Part shown: positions 32,685 to 40,873 of the stretch, one piece after another
Position numbering within the stretch: the stretch's first letter is position 1
Layout of the letters: every line of letters starts with the position of its first letter
Assembly (NCBI RefSeq): GCF_000145235.1
Contig: NC_014391.1
Coordinates: 620,001 to 684,000, forward strand
Reading direction: 5' to 3'
DNA length: 64,000 bases
Source of the DNA: Micromonospora aurantiaca ATCC 27029
Lineage (GTDB): Bacteria > Actinomycetota > Actinomycetes > Mycobacteriales > Micromonosporaceae
The notes under the pieces: model-generated
Databases searched by the model: none
Told to the model about the DNA's origin: nothing
Seen by the model: only the letters and a program-made list of their open reading frames with translations
Translations under genes and position numbers: made by a program

Positions 32685-33181
32685 CCGGCGTCGGCCGGCC
32701 GGCCGACGACTTCACCGAGGCGTCCCGCCGGGGCGCCGCCGAGGTCACCGCCACGGTGATCGTCGAGGCCCCGGCCGACCGGGTGTTCGCCGCGCTCACC
32801 GCATGGGAGCGGCAGTCGGACTGGATCCCGCTGACCCGGGTGCGGGTGGTCGAGGGCGACGGCGGCGAGGGGAGCCTGGTCGAGGCGGTCACCGCGCTCG
32901 GCCCGGCCGTGCTCCGCGACGAGATGCGTGTGGTCCGGGTCGACGCGCCCTACGAGGTCGGCGTGGTGCACTGCGGCAAACTGCTGCGCGGCCCCGGCGT
33001 GCTGCGCTGCACCCCGATGGACCGCGACCGCACGCAGGTGGTCTGGCACGAGTGGTTCCACCTGCCGGGCGGGGCGGCCGGCCGGGTGGCGTGGCCGGTG
33101 CTCTGGCCCGGCTCGAAGTTCAGCCTCACCCAGGCGCTGAAGAAGTTCGCCCGGCTGGTCGAGCAGGGCCGCCTGCCCTGA
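32681..33181 (+). CDS. SRPBCC (polyketide cyclase/START-like) protein
   Basis: 166 residues. The typical fold signals are VTATVIVEAPADRVFAALTA, WERQSDWIPLTRVRVVEG, GSLVEAVTALG and WHEWFHLPGGAAGRVAWPVL, with a long C-terminal helix (LTQALKKFARLVEQ). Such proteins hold a hydrophobic ligand in a deep pocket; the ligand is unknown. GTG 32681 overlaps the upstream TGA in GTGA, showing translational coupling to the DivIVA-domain gene. Confidence 0.88.
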   Translation: MTGVGRPADDFTEASRRGAAEVTATVIVEAPADRVFAALTAWERQSDWIPLTRVRVVEGDGGEGSLVEAVTALGPAVLRDEMRVVRVDAPYEVGVVHCGKLLRGPGVLRCTPMDRDRTQVVWHEWFHLPGGAAGRVAWPVLWPGSKFSLTQALKKFARLVEQGRLP

Positions 33182-33235
33182 CGGGCGGTCGTTGGCGCGG
33201 CGGGGCTGTCGGTGGCCCGGCCTATCGTGGACGCC

Positions 33236-33820
33236 GTGACTGACCTGGTGACCGACGCCGACGGGCTGCCGCGCTGCGCGTGGGGGGCGAGCACCCCCGA
33301 CTACGCCGTCTACCACGACGACGAGTGGGGCCGGCCGCTGCGCGGCGACGACGCGCTCTACGAGCGGCTGACGCTGGAGGCGTTCCAGTCCGGCCTGTCC
33401 TGGCTGACCATCCTGCGCAAACGGCAGGCGTTCCGGGACGCCTTCGCCGGCTTCCGGATCGAGTCGGTGGCCCGCTACGGCGAGGCCGACGTGACCCGGC
33501 TGATGGCCGACGCGGGGATCGTCCGCAACCGGGCCAAGATCGAGGCGGCGATCGCGAACGCCCGGGCCGCGTCCGGGCTGCCCGAGGGCCTCTCCGCGCT
33601 GCTCTGGTCCTTCGCGCCCCCGCCCCGGGCCGCGCGTCCCCGGTCCTTCGCCGAGGTGCCGGCCACCAGCCCGGAGTCCGTGGCGATGGCCAAGGCGCTC
33701 AAGAAGCGGGGCTTCCGGTTCGTCGGCCCCACGACCGCCTACGCGCTGATGCAGGCCACGGGCATGGTCGACGACCACCTGGCCGACTGCCACGTGAGCG
33801 GTGACCGGGCCGGGGTGTGA
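33236..33820 (+). CDS. tag: DNA-3-methyladenine glycosylase I
   Basis: 194 residues. Tag signatures are complete: RCAWGASTPDYAVYHDDEWG at the start (Cys and His zinc ligands), LTLEAFQSGLSWLTILRKRQ, and VGPTTAYALMQATGMVDDHL followed by ADCHV, which gives the second His/Cys pair. It excises 3-methyladenine from alkylated DNA. GTG 33236 is taken because it gives the normal N-terminus. It matches Rv1210 in position. Confidence 0.95.
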   Translation: MTDLVTDADGLPRCAWGASTPDYAVYHDDEWGRPLRGDDALYERLTLEAFQSGLSWLTILRKRQAFRDAFAGFRIESVARYGEADVTRLMADAGIVRNRAKIEAAIANARAASGLPEGLSALLWSFAPPPRAARPRSFAEVPATSPESVAMAKALKKRGFRFVGPTTAYALMQATGMVDDHLADCHVSGDRAGV

Positions 33821-33856
33821 CGGAGCGCGCCACCTCCGGCGTGATGGGATTGGGGC

Positions 33857-34480
33857 ATGACCGACACCGAGCCGCGTACGAGCGGGACGACAGACGGTGC
33901 GACCACGACCGGAGCCTGGGCGGTGCTGCTGCCCGCCGAGCGCTTCGAGGCCGAGCGGCTGGTGCACCACGACGCGCTGGAGCTGACCGGGCTGTCCGAG
34001 GCGGCCCGCCCCCGGCCCGGTGACCGGGTGGCAGTGCTCGTCGACGAGCCGCTGCGCCTGGTCGCGCTCGGCCGGGTCGCGCTCGCATCGTCCGAGACCC
34101 GGGAGGACCCGGACGATCCGCAGTCCGACGCGGTGGCCGGGTCGCTCGTGGTCACGTACACCCGGCGGGTGCTCGACGAGCCGGTGCCGGTCGACGGCCC
34201 GGCGCCGGACGGACCGGTCGTGGCGCTCGACCCGGCCCGCTGGCGGTCGTTGGCCGACCGGCTCGGCCCGCCGCCCGCCCGCAGCACCTGGCTGGTCAGC
34301 CTGGACCTGCCGATCGAGGCCGCGTCGCGCGCCGAGGCGGTGCGGATCTTCTGGTCCTACGTGCAGGAGCTGGGCCCGCGGGAGCTGCCGGCGTTCGTCT
34401 CGCCGTACGGCGACGAGCTGGCCATGCAGGCGTTCGTGCTCGGCGTCGAGGCCAACCAGGATCCGGAAGAGGACGACTGA
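33857..34480 (+). CDS. Conserved hypothetical protein next to tag
   Basis: 207 residues, acidic and probably cytoplasmic. An N-terminal region WAVLLPAERFEAERLVHHDA and RPGDRVAVLVDEPLRLVALG suggests an EVE/PUA-like barrel. A C-terminal helical part follows (STWLVSLDLPIEAASRAEAV, RIFWSYVQELGPRELPAFVS, MQAFVLGVEANQDPEEDD). I do not know its function. It follows tag by 36 bp and may share its transcript. Confidence 0.8.
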   Translation: MTDTEPRTSGTTDGATTTGAWAVLLPAERFEAERLVHHDALELTGLSEAARPRPGDRVAVLVDEPLRLVALGRVALASSETREDPDDPQSDAVAGSLVVTYTRRVLDEPVPVDGPAPDGPVVALDPARWRSLADRLGPPPARSTWLVSLDLPIEAASRAEAVRIFWSYVQELGPRELPAFVSPYGDELAMQAFVLGVEANQDPEEDD

Positions 34481-34502
34481 CCTCCGGGGCCGACCGGGGC
34501 GG

Positions 34503-35294
34503 TCAGCGTCCCTCGAAGACCGGCTTCTGCTTGGCGACGAACGCCGTCGTGGCGGCCCGGTGGTCGGCGGTGGCGCCGCAGATCGCCTGGGCCTGCGCCT
34601 CGGCGGCCAGCGCGTCGGCGAGCGTGCCCGCGTCGGCGATGGAGAGCTGACGCTTGATCGCCCCGTACGCGACGGTCGGGCCGGCGGCGAGCCGGGCGGC
34701 CAGTTCCTGCGCGGTCGGGAGCACCTGCTCGTCGTCGTCCACCAGCTTGGTCAGCAGGCCCAGCCGGCAGGCCTCCTCGGCGCCGACCGGCTCGGCGAGC
34801 ATCAGCAGCTCGACGGCCTTGGCGTGACCGACCAGGCGGGGCAGCGTCCAGGAGGCGCCGGTGTCGGCGGCGAGGCCCACCCCGGCGAACGCCATCAGGA
34901 ACCGGGTCTTCGGGCCGCCGATGCGGAAGTCGGCCAGGAACGCCAGCGAGGCGCCGGCCCCGGCGGCCATCCCGCGCACCGCGGCGACCACCGGCTTGGG
35001 CAGGTTGGCCAGCCGGGCGGCGATCGGGTTGTAGTGCGCCCGGACCGTGGCCAGCGGGTCGGCGTCCGAGGTCTCCAGCGTCCGCACGTGCTCGCGCAGG
35101 TCCTGCCCGGCGCTGAACGAGCCGCCCGCGCCGGCGAGCACGACCGCCCGGCAGGACCGGTCGGTCTCCAGCTCGGCCAGCGTGTCCCGGAGCGCCTCCT
35201 TGAGCGCCACGTCGAGCGAGTTCATCGCCGTCGGGCGGTTCAGCGTCAGGGTGACGACGGCGTCGGTGCGGTCGACGAGCAGCGGCTCGGTCAC
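34503..35294 (-). CDS. Enoyl-CoA hydratase/isomerase family protein
   Basis: 263 residues. Crotonase features: VTLTLNRPTAMNSLDVALKE, oxyanion-hole loop GAGGSFSAGQDLREHV, and AAVRGMAAGAGASLAFLADF with the second oxyanion element. The catalytic region reads FAGVGLAADTGASWTLPRL, with Asp at the position used by PaaG-type isomerases. The GTG start at 35294 lies 3 bp after the stop of the PaaX-type regulator, so both form one operon. A phenylacetyl-CoA or fatty-acid role is inferred from this link. Confidence 0.9.
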   Translation of the reverse strand: MTEPLLVDRTDAVVTLTLNRPTAMNSLDVALKEALRDTLAELETDRSCRAVVLAGAGGSFSAGQDLREHVRTLETSDADPLATVRAHYNPIAARLANLPKPVVAAVRGMAAGAGASLAFLADFRIGGPKTRFLMAFAGVGLAADTGASWTLPRLVGHAKAVELLMLAEPVGAEEACRLGLLTKLVDDDEQVLPTAQELAARLAAGPTVAYGAIKRQLSIADAGTLADALAAEAQAQAICGATADHRAATTAFVAKQKPVFEGR

Positions 35295-35297
35295 GTT

Positions 35298-36116
35298 CTA
35301 ACGACCCTTCTGTCGGGCGAGGCGGTTGCCGGTGTCGAGGCACTGCTCGACGTACCGGTCGGCGGCCGGCCGGAGCCGGGCCGCGTGCCGGTCGAAGAAG
35401 CTGGCCGCGCTGGTGCCCGGCCAGCGCTCGGGCAGCAGTGCCGGGGGCAGTTGCGGATCCCGGAACAGGAACGTACGCCATGCGTGCACGAGCCGGAATC
35501 GGGCCGCGTACGCGTCCTCGTCGCTGCTGCGCACGGTGACGCCGGAGAGCAGCGGCTTCTGCTCGGCGACGAACCGCTCGTACGCCCGCCCGATCTCGGC
35601 CAGGTCCCAGGCGCGGCGGACCACGCCCATCGCGCCGGGGGTGCCGGCCGCGTGCGCTGCGGTGAACCGCTCGTAGCGCACGCCCGCCTCGTCGAGCAGC
35701 AGGTCGACGTCCTCACCCGGGCGGGTGGCCACCCAGGTGCAGTCGTCGAGCGTGCCGTAGCCGAGGAAGGCGAGGTTCGCGGCGAGCCGCTGCCGGTCTC
35801 GGCGGGACGAGGGCGCGGTGAGCACCAGGAGATCGAACCGTCCGTCCCAGCTGTGCCGTCCGGTCCGGTAGATCCGGGACGCCGCCTCGTCGAGTCGACG
35901 TGCCGCCTTCGGGGTGATCGAATATCCCGGTCCGGACGCCAGACGGAGCGGTTCCAGCCAGCCCTGACGGACCATCCGGGAGACCGCGGTGCGTACCGCC
36001 GGTGGGGCGATCCCGAGCGGGGCGAGCAGCTTGACCAGGGCGGCAACCGGTGCGCGGCCACCCCGGGCCCGGAGGTGGTCGCCGTACAGGTCGAAGAGTG
36101 CCGACCGTGCCTGCAT
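35298..36116 (-). CDS. PaaX-family transcriptional regulator
   Basis: 272 residues. The N-terminal winged helix is RSALFDLYGDHLRARGGRAP and APPAVRTAVSRMVRQGWLEP. The PaaX middle domain (WDGRFDLLVLTAPSSRRDRQ, RLAANLAFLGYGTLDDCTWV) and the C-terminal PaaX-C (FRLVHAWRTFLFRDPQLPPA LLPERWPG) complete it. In enterobacteria PaaX senses phenylacetyl-CoA. No paaABCDE genes are in the window, so the ligand may be another aryl- or acyl-CoA handled by the adjacent hydratase. Confidence 0.92.
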   Translation of the reverse strand: MQARSALFDLYGDHLRARGGRAPVAALVKLLAPLGIAPPAVRTAVSRMVRQGWLEPLRLASGPGYSITPKAARRLDEAASRIYRTGRHSWDGRFDLLVLTAPSSRRDRQRLAANLAFLGYGTLDDCTWVATRPGEDVDLLLDEAGVRYERFTAAHAAGTPGAMGVVRRAWDLAEIGRAYERFVAEQKPLLSGVTVRSSDEDAYAARFRLVHAWRTFLFRDPQLPPALLPERWPGTSAASFFDRHAARLRPAADRYVEQCLDTGNRLARQKGR

Positions 36117-36306
36117 GACCGCACATTGTGACAGGCCTATCCAAGATAAGCTAGATGCTGTTACATCAATGCTGCTTCGGTTTGGGTCCGGCGGTGTTCA
36201 TCAGGGAAAATCGTTGGTCGAGCCTTCCGCGATGGTTGCGGATGGCGATGGCGAAGTGGCTGTGGGGCAACTCACCGACCCTGGTGTAGGTCTGAGGGGA
36301 GACAAC

Positions 36307-36474
36307 ATGGCGGCGATGAAGCCGCGGACGGGCGACGGTCCGCTGGAAGTCACCAAGGAGGGCCGGGGCATCGTCATGCGAGTCCCGCTGGAGGGTGGTG
36401 GCCGGCTCGTCGTCGAGATGACTCCCGACGAGGCCACCGCGCTCGGTGACGCGCTGAAGGCGGCCGCGGGCTGA
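36307..36474 (+). CDS. DUF3117 protein (Rv1211-like)
   Basis: 55 residues, the family's whole length, nearly invariant in actinobacteria: MAAMKPRTGDGPLEVTKEGR, VMRVPLEGGGRLVVEMTPDE, ATALGDALKAAAG. GGGGAG precedes ATG 36307. Function is unknown; the extreme conservation suggests an essential binding role. It follows Rv1210 in M. tuberculosis, but here an enoyl-CoA hydratase, a PaaX regulator and a hypothetical gene separate it from tag. Confidence 0.95.
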   Translation: MAAMKPRTGDGPLEVTKEGRGIVMRVPLEGGGRLVVEMTPDEATALGDALKAAAG

Positions 36475-36486
36475 TTCGAGGAGTGT

Positions 36487-36510
36487 CCCGCACGGCGTCC
36501 GCCGTGCGGG
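36487..36510 (+). terminator. Terminator of the DUF3117 gene
   Basis: 10-bp stem CCCGCACGGC with its complement and a GTCC loop, 13 nt after the stop codon. Confidence 0.8.
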
Positions 36511-36522
36511 CGGTTCGTCCTA

Positions 36523-36560
36523 CCCTGAGCCACCGGCATGCCCGGTGGCTCAGGGTCTTT
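36523..36560 (+). terminator. Second hairpin with T run before pepA
   Basis: A 14-bp stem, CCCTGAGCCACCGG and complement, 5-nt loop, then TCTTT. It comes 12 nt after the previous hairpin and 60 nt before the pepA start, so it may instead lie in the pepA leader and act as an attenuator. Confidence 0.65.
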
Positions 36561-36619
36561 CCTCGACGGCTGCGTGGGGGAATGTGCCCGTTCAACCCAT
36601 TTCGGAGGTACGGTCCAGC

Positions 36620-38125
36620 GTGCTGGTCATTCGTCTGGTGAGTGGGCCCGCAGGGCCCGGCGCTCTCGTCCTGCCCGTCCGTCCCGGAGGGCCGGACTCC
36701 CCGGACTCCCTGGCCTCGCCGGACCCCACGGTCTCGCCGGCCTCCACGGCCCGCCTGGTCCCGACCGCCGTGCCGCTCGGCGACGACGTCCCTGCCGAGG
36801 CCGCAGCCGTCCTGCCCGCCACCCGGCTCACCGGCACGGCCGGCGAGGTACGCGAGCACCTGCGTCCCGGTGGCTCCCCGGCGCGGCTGTGGCTTCTGGG
36901 CGTCGGCGAGGGCGACGAGCGCGACTGGCGCACCGCCGGAGCGGCGCTGGCCCGCGCGGCGAAGGATGAGACGCAGATCACCATCGCACTTCCCGGCGAG
37001 GCGACGGCGGCGCTGCGTGGCCTCGCCGAAGGGCTGCTGCTCGGCTCGTACCGATTCCGTCTCACCGAGGCCGGCAAGCGTCCCGCCCTGGCCGAGGTGT
37101 CGGTGCTCGTCGACGACCCGGACGCTCTTGCCGGCACGCTCGACGCCGCCCGGGCCACCGCCGAGACGACCCGGCTCGCCCGGGACCTGACCAACATGCC
37201 CTCGTCCACCAAGAACCCGGAGTGGTTCGCCGCGCAGGTGGCCGAGGCCGCGTCCGGGCGCCCCGGCCTGCACCTGCGGGTACGCGGCCCGGAGGAACTG
37301 GCGGCCGAGGGCTTCGGCGGTCTCCTCGCCGTCGGCGGCGGCTCCGCGAGCGGCCCGCGCCTGGTGGAGCTGGACTGGCGGCCCGACGGCGCGCGTACCC
37401 ACGTGGTGCTCGTCGGCAAGGGCATCACGTTCGACACCGGCGGCATCTCGATCAAGCCGGTGCCGGCCATGAAGCTCATGCGCAAGGACATGGCCGGTGC
37501 CGCCGCCGTGATCGCCGCGACGCTCGGCGCCGCCGAACTGCGCCTGCCGGTCCGGGTCACCACGCTCGCCCCGCTCGCCGAGAACATGGTCAGCGGCTCG
37601 GCGTTCCGCCCCGGCGACGTGATCCGGCACTACGGCGGGCTGACGAGCGAGAGCACCAACTCCGACGCCGAGGGCCGGCTGGTGCTCGCCGACGCGCTGG
37701 CGTACGCGGTCCGCGAGCTGAAGCCCGACCTGCTGATCGACCTGGCGACGCTGACCGGCGCGAACGCCGTCGCCCTGGGCAAGCGGCACGCCGCGCTCTA
37801 CAGCGAGAACGACGCGCTCGCGGCCGGCCTGCTCGACGCGATCACCGCGGCCGGCGAGCGGGCCTGGCGGATGCCGCTGGCCGACGACTACGTGGAGTAT
37901 CTGGCCAGCGAGATCGCCGACCTGCACAGCTCCCCGGCGCAGGGCGCCGGTTCGGTGGTCGCCGCGCTGTTCCTGCGGGAGTTCACCGGCGACCTGCGGG
38001 ACCGGTGGGCGCACCTGGACATGTCCGCGCCGTCGTGGTCCGACGACACGCACGGCGAACTGGTCAAGGGCGCCACCGGCTGGGGAGTGCGCGGGCTGCT
38101 GCGCTGGCTGGCGACGCTGGGCTGA
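36620..38125 (+). CDS. pepA: Leucyl aminopeptidase
   Basis: 501 residues. The M17 catalytic domain (about 185-501) has VLVGKGITFDTGGISIKPVP, MRKDMAGAAAVIAATLGA, and the signature NSDAEGRLVLADALAYA (usual NTDAEGRL), supplying the two-metal site. The N-terminal domain is Ala/Pro-rich and variable, as is normal. It cuts N-terminal Leu and other residues from peptides in the cytoplasm. GTG 36620 has CGGAGG 12 nt upstream, rather far; the start is the least sure part. Confidence 0.94.
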   Translation: MLVIRLVSGPAGPGALVLPVRPGGPDSPDSLASPDPTVSPASTARLVPTAVPLGDDVPAEAAAVLPATRLTGTAGEVREHLRPGGSPARLWLLGVGEGDERDWRTAGAALARAAKDETQITIALPGEATAALRGLAEGLLLGSYRFRLTEAGKRPALAEVSVLVDDPDALAGTLDAARATAETTRLARDLTNMPSSTKNPEWFAAQVAEAASGRPGLHLRVRGPEELAAEGFGGLLAVGGGSASGPRLVELDWRPDGARTHVVLVGKGITFDTGGISIKPVPAMKLMRKDMAGAAAVIAATLGAAELRLPVRVTTLAPLAENMVSGSAFRPGDVIRHYGGLTSESTNSDAEGRLVLADALAYAVRELKPDLLIDLATLTGANAVALGKRHAALYSENDALAAGLLDAITAAGERAWRMPLADDYVEYLASEIADLHSSPAQGAGSVVAALFLREFTGDLRDRWAHLDMSAPSWSDDTHGELVKGATGWGVRGLLRWLATLG

Positions 38126-38157
38126 CCAGGCGTGCAGGGCACGCCTGATCAGCCTGG

Positions 38158-38808
38158 TCAGGCCTTGACGGCGGCGAGCAGACCGTGGCCGACCGGCAGC
38201 AGCGCGGGCACCCAGTGCTCCGACTCGCGGATCGCCTTGATCGTCTCCCGTACGGTGACCGTCTCGGCGTCCCGCGCGGCCGGGTCGCCGATCCGGCCGG
38301 CCGCCAGCGCGCCGTTGAGCGCGAGCACGCCGCCGGGGCGCAGCAGCCGCAGCGCCGCGTCCACGTACGCGGCGAAGCCGGTCGCCACCGCGTCCACGAA
38401 GACCAGGTCGTAGGCACCGTCCGCGAGCCGCGGCAGCACGTCGAGCGCCCGGCCGGTGATGATCCGGGTACGCCCCGACGGAAAGCCCGCCTCCTGGAAC
38501 AGCCGCCGGGCGATGCGCTGGTATTCGACCTCGACGTCGATCGTGGTGAGCACGCCGTCGGGGCGCATGCCGCGCAGCAGCCACACGCCGCTCACCCCGG
38601 TGCCGGTGCCGATCTCCACCACGGCCCGGGCGTTGCCGGCGGCGGCGAGCAGCCGCAGGGCGGCACCCGACCCGGGCGTGACCGCCTCCACCCCCACCTC
38701 GTGGGCGAGGGCGCGGGCCGTGCGCAGCACGAGATCCTCGGTGACGAAAGACTCGGCGAAGTGGAGCGCCTGGGCCGTCGAACTGCCGTGACCGGCGACC
38801 GTGGCGAT
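38158..38808 (-). CDS. SAM-dependent O-methyltransferase (Rv1220c-like)
   Basis: 216 residues if an ATC at 38808 is the start, or 190 from GTG 38730. The caffeoyl-CoA-type methyltransferase domain is clear: VVEIGTGTGVSGVWLLRGM (SAM loop), LTTIDVEVEYQRIARRLF, YDLVFVDAVATGFAAYVDAA and LRLLRPGGVLALNGAL. The family N-terminus GSSTAQALHFAESFVTEDL is encoded upstream of 38730 with GGAGG 5 nt before the ATC. No ATG, GTG or TTG lies in frame at that place. Position next to htrA and tatB matches Rv1220c. Confidence 0.85.
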   Translation of the reverse strand: MATVAGHGSSTAQALHFAESFVTEDLVLRTARALAHEVGVEAVTPGSGAALRLLAAAGNARAVVEIGTGTGVSGVWLLRGMRPDGVLTTIDVEVEYQRIARRLFQEAGFPSGRTRIITGRALDVLPRLADGAYDLVFVDAVATGFAAYVDAALRLLRPGGVLALNGALAAGRIGDPAARDAETVTVRETIKAIRESEHWVPALLPVGHGLLAAVKA

Positions 38809-38915
38809 GGGACACCTCCGAGGGGCGGACTGGTGCGAGGGGCGGTATGCACTGTGAGCGTAGAGGCGGGCCGGTACCGGCGCAGCCGCGAGTCCGCCGC
38901 GGAGTGCTCACGGAC

Positions 38916-38940
38916 GGCAACCCCTGACTCCGTTCGCGTC
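38916..38940 (+). promoter_or_regulatory. ECF-sigma-like promoter for htrA
   Basis: GGCAAC, 15 nt, CGTC resembles the GGAAC / CGT pattern of sigma-E-type promoters, about 95 bp before the htrA start. In M. tuberculosis this slot is filled by sigE and rseA, which are absent here. Confidence 0.4.
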
Positions 38941-39035
38941 ATCCGTGTAATCCTGGATGCGTCCCGCGCGTCACTGTCGTCCGGCTCCGCCGGCCGTCGG
39001 CGCGGGGCCAGCGGGACGGAGTGGGAGGCACCGAC

Positions 39036-40325
39036 GTGACCGACGGCTGGGACTGGCGGCGGCCCGGCGGATCGCCGGCACCGGGTGGGCCGGCGTCCGG
39101 ACGACCGCCGCAGGACGCCCCGGGTCAGGTGACGTCGCCGTGGTGGTCCGACGCGCTGGCCGACCCGTGGCGGGATCCGTACGCGCCCGCCGCCGTGGTG
39201 ATCCCGGCGGCCCCGGCGTCCGGTGCGGGGGAGCCGGAACCGGTCACCGACCCGGACCTGCCGACCCGGCCGGGGCTGCGCCAGGTGGTGCTGATCTCCC
39301 TGGTCACGGCGCTGCTGGCCGGTTCTCTCGGCAGCGCCCTGACGTACGCCTTCCTGCGCGGCGGTGACGTGCCGACGATCGGTGCGCAGACCGGGCAGGC
39401 CCCGGCGCTGGCCCAGCGCAAGCCCGAGTCGCTGGCCGGGGTGGCCGAGCGGGTCCTGCCCAGCGTGGTCACCATCCGGGTGGTCAGCCTCGGCGGCACC
39501 AGCGAGGGCTCCGGCTTCGTGGTGACCAGCGAGGGTCACATCGTCACCAACGACCATGTGGTCGCCGACGGCCCCGGCAAGGCCACTGTCGTGTTCAACG
39601 ACGGCAGCACCGCCGCCGGCACCGTGGTCGGGCAGGATCCGGAGTCGGACCTCGCCGTGATCAAGGTCTCGCGCAGCGGGCTGACCCCGGTGCAGTTCGG
39701 CGACTCCGACGCGCTCGCCGTCGGTGACCCGGTGCTCGCCATCGGGTCACCGTTGTCGCTCGCCAACACCGTCACCGCCGGCATCGTGAGCGCGCTGGAC
39801 CGGACGATGCAGGCCGGCGAGCCGGGCGGGCCGACCCGCTACTACGCGGCGATCCAGACCGACGCCGCCGTCAACCACGGCAACTCGGGCGGCCCGCTGG
39901 TGGACGGCGCCGGGCGGGTGGTCGGGGTGAACTCGACGATCAAGTCGCTGGTGGCCGACGGGCAGGAGGCCGGCAACATCGGCCTCGCCTTCGCCATCCC
40001 GATCAACCAGGCGAAGCGGATCACCGAGGACATCATCGGCACCGGCAAGGCCCGGCGTACGGTGATCGGCGCCCAGGTCGGCGGCACCGGCGCCACCGGC
40101 GGCGGCGTACGCCTCAACGCGGTCGAGCCGGCCGGCCCGGCGGCGGCGGCCGGACTGCGTACCGGGGACGTGGTGCTCCGGCTGGACGGCCATCCGATGA
40201 CCGATCCGACCGACCTGGTGGCCCTCGTGCGCAAGTACGCGCCCGGTTCCGTGGTGACAGTCGAGTACCGGCGCGGGTCGGCGCGGCAGAACGCGTCGGT
40301 GACGCTCGCCGCGGATGCGAAGTGA
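39036..40325 (+). CDS. HtrA-like membrane-anchored serine protease with PDZ
   Basis: 429 residues from GTG 39036, with GGGAGG at 39022-39027. A cytosolic Pro/Gly-rich N-terminus (1-85) precedes one membrane helix (QVVLISLVTALLAGSLGSAL). The trypsin-like domain (about 135-320) has the triad His in TNDHVV, Asp in ESDLAVI and Ser in NHGNSGGPLV. A PDZ domain ends the protein (GLRTGDVVLRLDGHPMTDPT). It degrades misfolded proteins outside the membrane, as Rv1223 HtrA does. It is followed closely by tatB. Confidence 0.95.
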   Translation: MTDGWDWRRPGGSPAPGGPASGRPPQDAPGQVTSPWWSDALADPWRDPYAPAAVVIPAAPASGAGEPEPVTDPDLPTRPGLRQVVLISLVTALLAGSLGSALTYAFLRGGDVPTIGAQTGQAPALAQRKPESLAGVAERVLPSVVTIRVVSLGGTSEGSGFVVTSEGHIVTNDHVVADGPGKATVVFNDGSTAAGTVVGQDPESDLAVIKVSRSGLTPVQFGDSDALAVGDPVLAIGSPLSLANTVTAGIVSALDRTMQAGEPGGPTRYYAAIQTDAAVNHGNSGGPLVDGAGRVVGVNSTIKSLVADGQEAGNIGLAFAIPINQAKRITEDIIGTGKARRTVIGAQVGGTGATGGGVRLNAVEPAGPAAAAGLRTGDVVLRLDGHPMTDPTDLVALVRKYAPGSVVTVEYRRGSARQNASVTLAADAK

Positions 40326-40397
40326 GGACCCGTCACCCCCTCCCCGATGGTCACCTGACGTGCGTAGTCTTGCCCTCACACGGACGAGGAGGCCGCG

Positions 40398-40814
40398 GTG
40401 TTCGAGAACCTGAACTGGTGGGAGATCGGCGTCCTGCTGCTCCTGGCGCTGTTGATCTTCGGCGATCGGCTGCCCAACGTGATCAACGACGGCCTCCGGA
40501 TGGTCCGCAACCTGCGCAACATGGCGCGCAACGCGACCGGTGACCTGAGCCGCGAGCTGGGTACGGACATCCAGCTGGAGGATCTGCACCCCAAGGCGTT
40601 CATCCGCAAGCACCTGCTCAGCGAGGACGACGAGCAGGCGATCCGCAAGCCGCTCCAGAGCATGTACGACAACCTGCGCTCGGACGTCACAGGCGTGCAC
40701 GACGAGCTGAAGGACGTGGCAAAGGCCGCCGACCTGCGTACCCCGAGGGTCGCGACCAGCACCCCGACCCCCGCGCCCCCGGCCCCCCGCCCGTCCTACG
40801 ACGACGCCACCTGA
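40398..40814 (+). CDS. tatB: Sec-independent translocase TatB
   Basis: 138 residues. The N-terminal helix MFENLNWWEIGVLLLLALLI followed by FGDRLPNVINDGLRMVRNLR is the TatB membrane anchor and amphipathic helix; a Pro-rich tail ends it. With TatA and TatC (elsewhere) it exports folded twin-arginine proteins such as the beta-helix protein at 20312. GTG 40398 follows GAGGAGG. Its place after htrA matches Rv1224. Confidence 0.95.
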   Translation: MFENLNWWEIGVLLLLALLIFGDRLPNVINDGLRMVRNLRNMARNATGDLSRELGTDIQLEDLHPKAFIRKHLLSEDDEQAIRKPLQSMYDNLRSDVTGVHDELKDVAKAADLRTPRVATSTPTPAPPAPRPSYDDAT

Positions 40815-40849
40815 CCGCGCCCCCTCCCGCGTGCGGCGGGAAGGGGCGG
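40815..40849. terminator. Terminator between convergent tatB and mrp
   Basis: An imperfect stem of CCGC-CCCC-CCCGC against GCGGG-GGGG-CGG around GTGC, starting directly after the tatB stop. Confidence 0.6.
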
Positions 40850-40873
40850 TGGGAAGGGAGCGGTGGGTGAGGG

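Noticed and set aside
34020..36131. 703-codon plus-strand frame
   Set aside because: Antisense to the enoyl-CoA hydratase and PaaX genes, which have full motifs.
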